A DNA stretch of 64,000 bases from JAJEEA01 sp965243615 (GTDB lineage Bacteria; Acidobacteriota; Vicinamibacteria; Vicinamibacterales; UBA8438), in NCBI GenBank assembly GCA_965243615.1, contig CBDEVO010000003.1, forward strand, positions 62,001 through 126,000, in the 5' to 3' direction. Under the pieces are notes generated by a model. That model ran no database searches and had not been told where the DNA came from. It saw nothing but the letters and a program-made list of their open reading frames with translations. Positions 63,753-64,000 of the stretch are shown here, piece after piece (within the stretch, counting starts at the first letter, position 1; every line of letters starts with the position of its first letter). The position numbers and the translations under genes were made by a program.

Positions 63753-64000
63753 GTGCGCCTCGCAGCGGTCCTGGGGGCGGTGCTGTGCCTGGCGCATCCG
63801 ACCGCGTGGGCCCAGCCGACGGGCTCCGTGCACGGCCGCGTCACCACCGGCGACGGCCAGCCCGTGGCCGGGGCCACGGTGACCGTGGTCTCGCTGGAGA
63901 CCCAGGAGGCCGGCGTCGAGACGGTCACCGACACCGAAGGCCGCTTCCGCGACGTCGACCTCGCCCCCGGGCAGTACAGCGTCAGCGCCGGCAAGACCGA
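63753..64000 (+). CDS. Secreted protein with carboxypeptidase-regulatory-like domain, N-terminal part
   Basis: Begins at GTG 63753 with GGAGGGAGG about 9 bases upstream and runs off the window. The first ~27 residues are a signal peptide (AAVLGAVLCLAHPTAWAQ). Then GSVHGRVTTGDGQPVAGATV and TDTEGRFRDVDLAPGQYSV match the CarboxypepD_reg-like beta-sandwich found at the N-terminus of many acidobacterial TonB-dependent receptors and surface proteins. The main domain lies outside the window. Confidence 0.75.
   Translation, partial: MRLAAVLGAVLCLAHPTAWAQPTGSVHGRVTTGDGQPVAGATVTVVSLETQEAGVETVTDTEGRFRDVDLAPGQYSVSAGKT

Overview
This 64-kb, very GC-rich window (roughly 70% by eye) looks like chromosome of a diderm Acidobacteriota, most likely the Vicinamibacteria lineage. 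The pointers are an acidobacterial duplicated orphan permease (ADOP), a VWFA-related acidobacterial secreted protein next to an ECF sigma factor, a PQQ-type quinoprotein, a three-gene ExbB/ExbD/ExbD plus TonB module, LptD, a membrane pyrophosphatase and several acidobacterial proteins of unknown function. Lineage is inferred from families; no rRNA or tRNA gene was seen.

Layout. 1-13.5 kb is accessory: the end of a quinoprotein gene, a P4-type tyrosine integrase, a gene-poor tract with TGACCCA repeats and nested inverted repeats, a frameshifted ParB-like relic, ECF sigma factor, VWFA/TPR protein, ADOP permease, a DNA-methyltransferase relic, an LRR-metallopeptidase, a separate metallopeptidase prodomain protein and a HicBA pair. 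13.5-15 kb holds prmC and a HIT protein. 14.9-18.6 kb is two insertion sequences (IS1182-like, IS1634-like) stacked at one CTAG at the HIT stop codon, followed by a PIN/Phd-type toxin-antitoxin pair (minus strand).

19.6-33.3 kb is core: ileS-lspA-lgt-rluD, lon and a dksA-type gene, rpmB, ridA, the (p)ppGpp enzyme Rel and a TPR lipoprotein. 33.8-36.4 kb is the tonB-exbB-exbD-exbD operon (minus strand) behind a consensus promoter. A second, almost identical IS1182-like copy (36.55-38.14 kb) again sits at a CTAG in a stop codon, that of hppA. 38.1-45.9 kb reads hppA, uppP, secF, secD, yajC, tgt on the minus strand. 46-64 kb holds ddl, a HEAT-repeat/cyclophilin lipoprotein, folC-lptD-rmd, a radical SAM protein, htpX, an M20 peptidase, a secreted unknown, thiC, glyA, a DinG/XPD-like helicase and the start of a secreted protein.

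The most unusual signals: (1) a dispersed ~60-90 bp intergenic repeat (five copies recognised by eye) that in two cases begins at a CTAG overlapping a gene's TAG stop, where ISs have landed; (2) the TGACCCA-repeat/ParB-relic element beside the integrase; (3) several genes whose apparent -10 box lies only 6-7 nt from the start codon, suggesting leaderless mRNAs; (4) an LRR-metallopeptidase paired with a free-standing prodomain gene.
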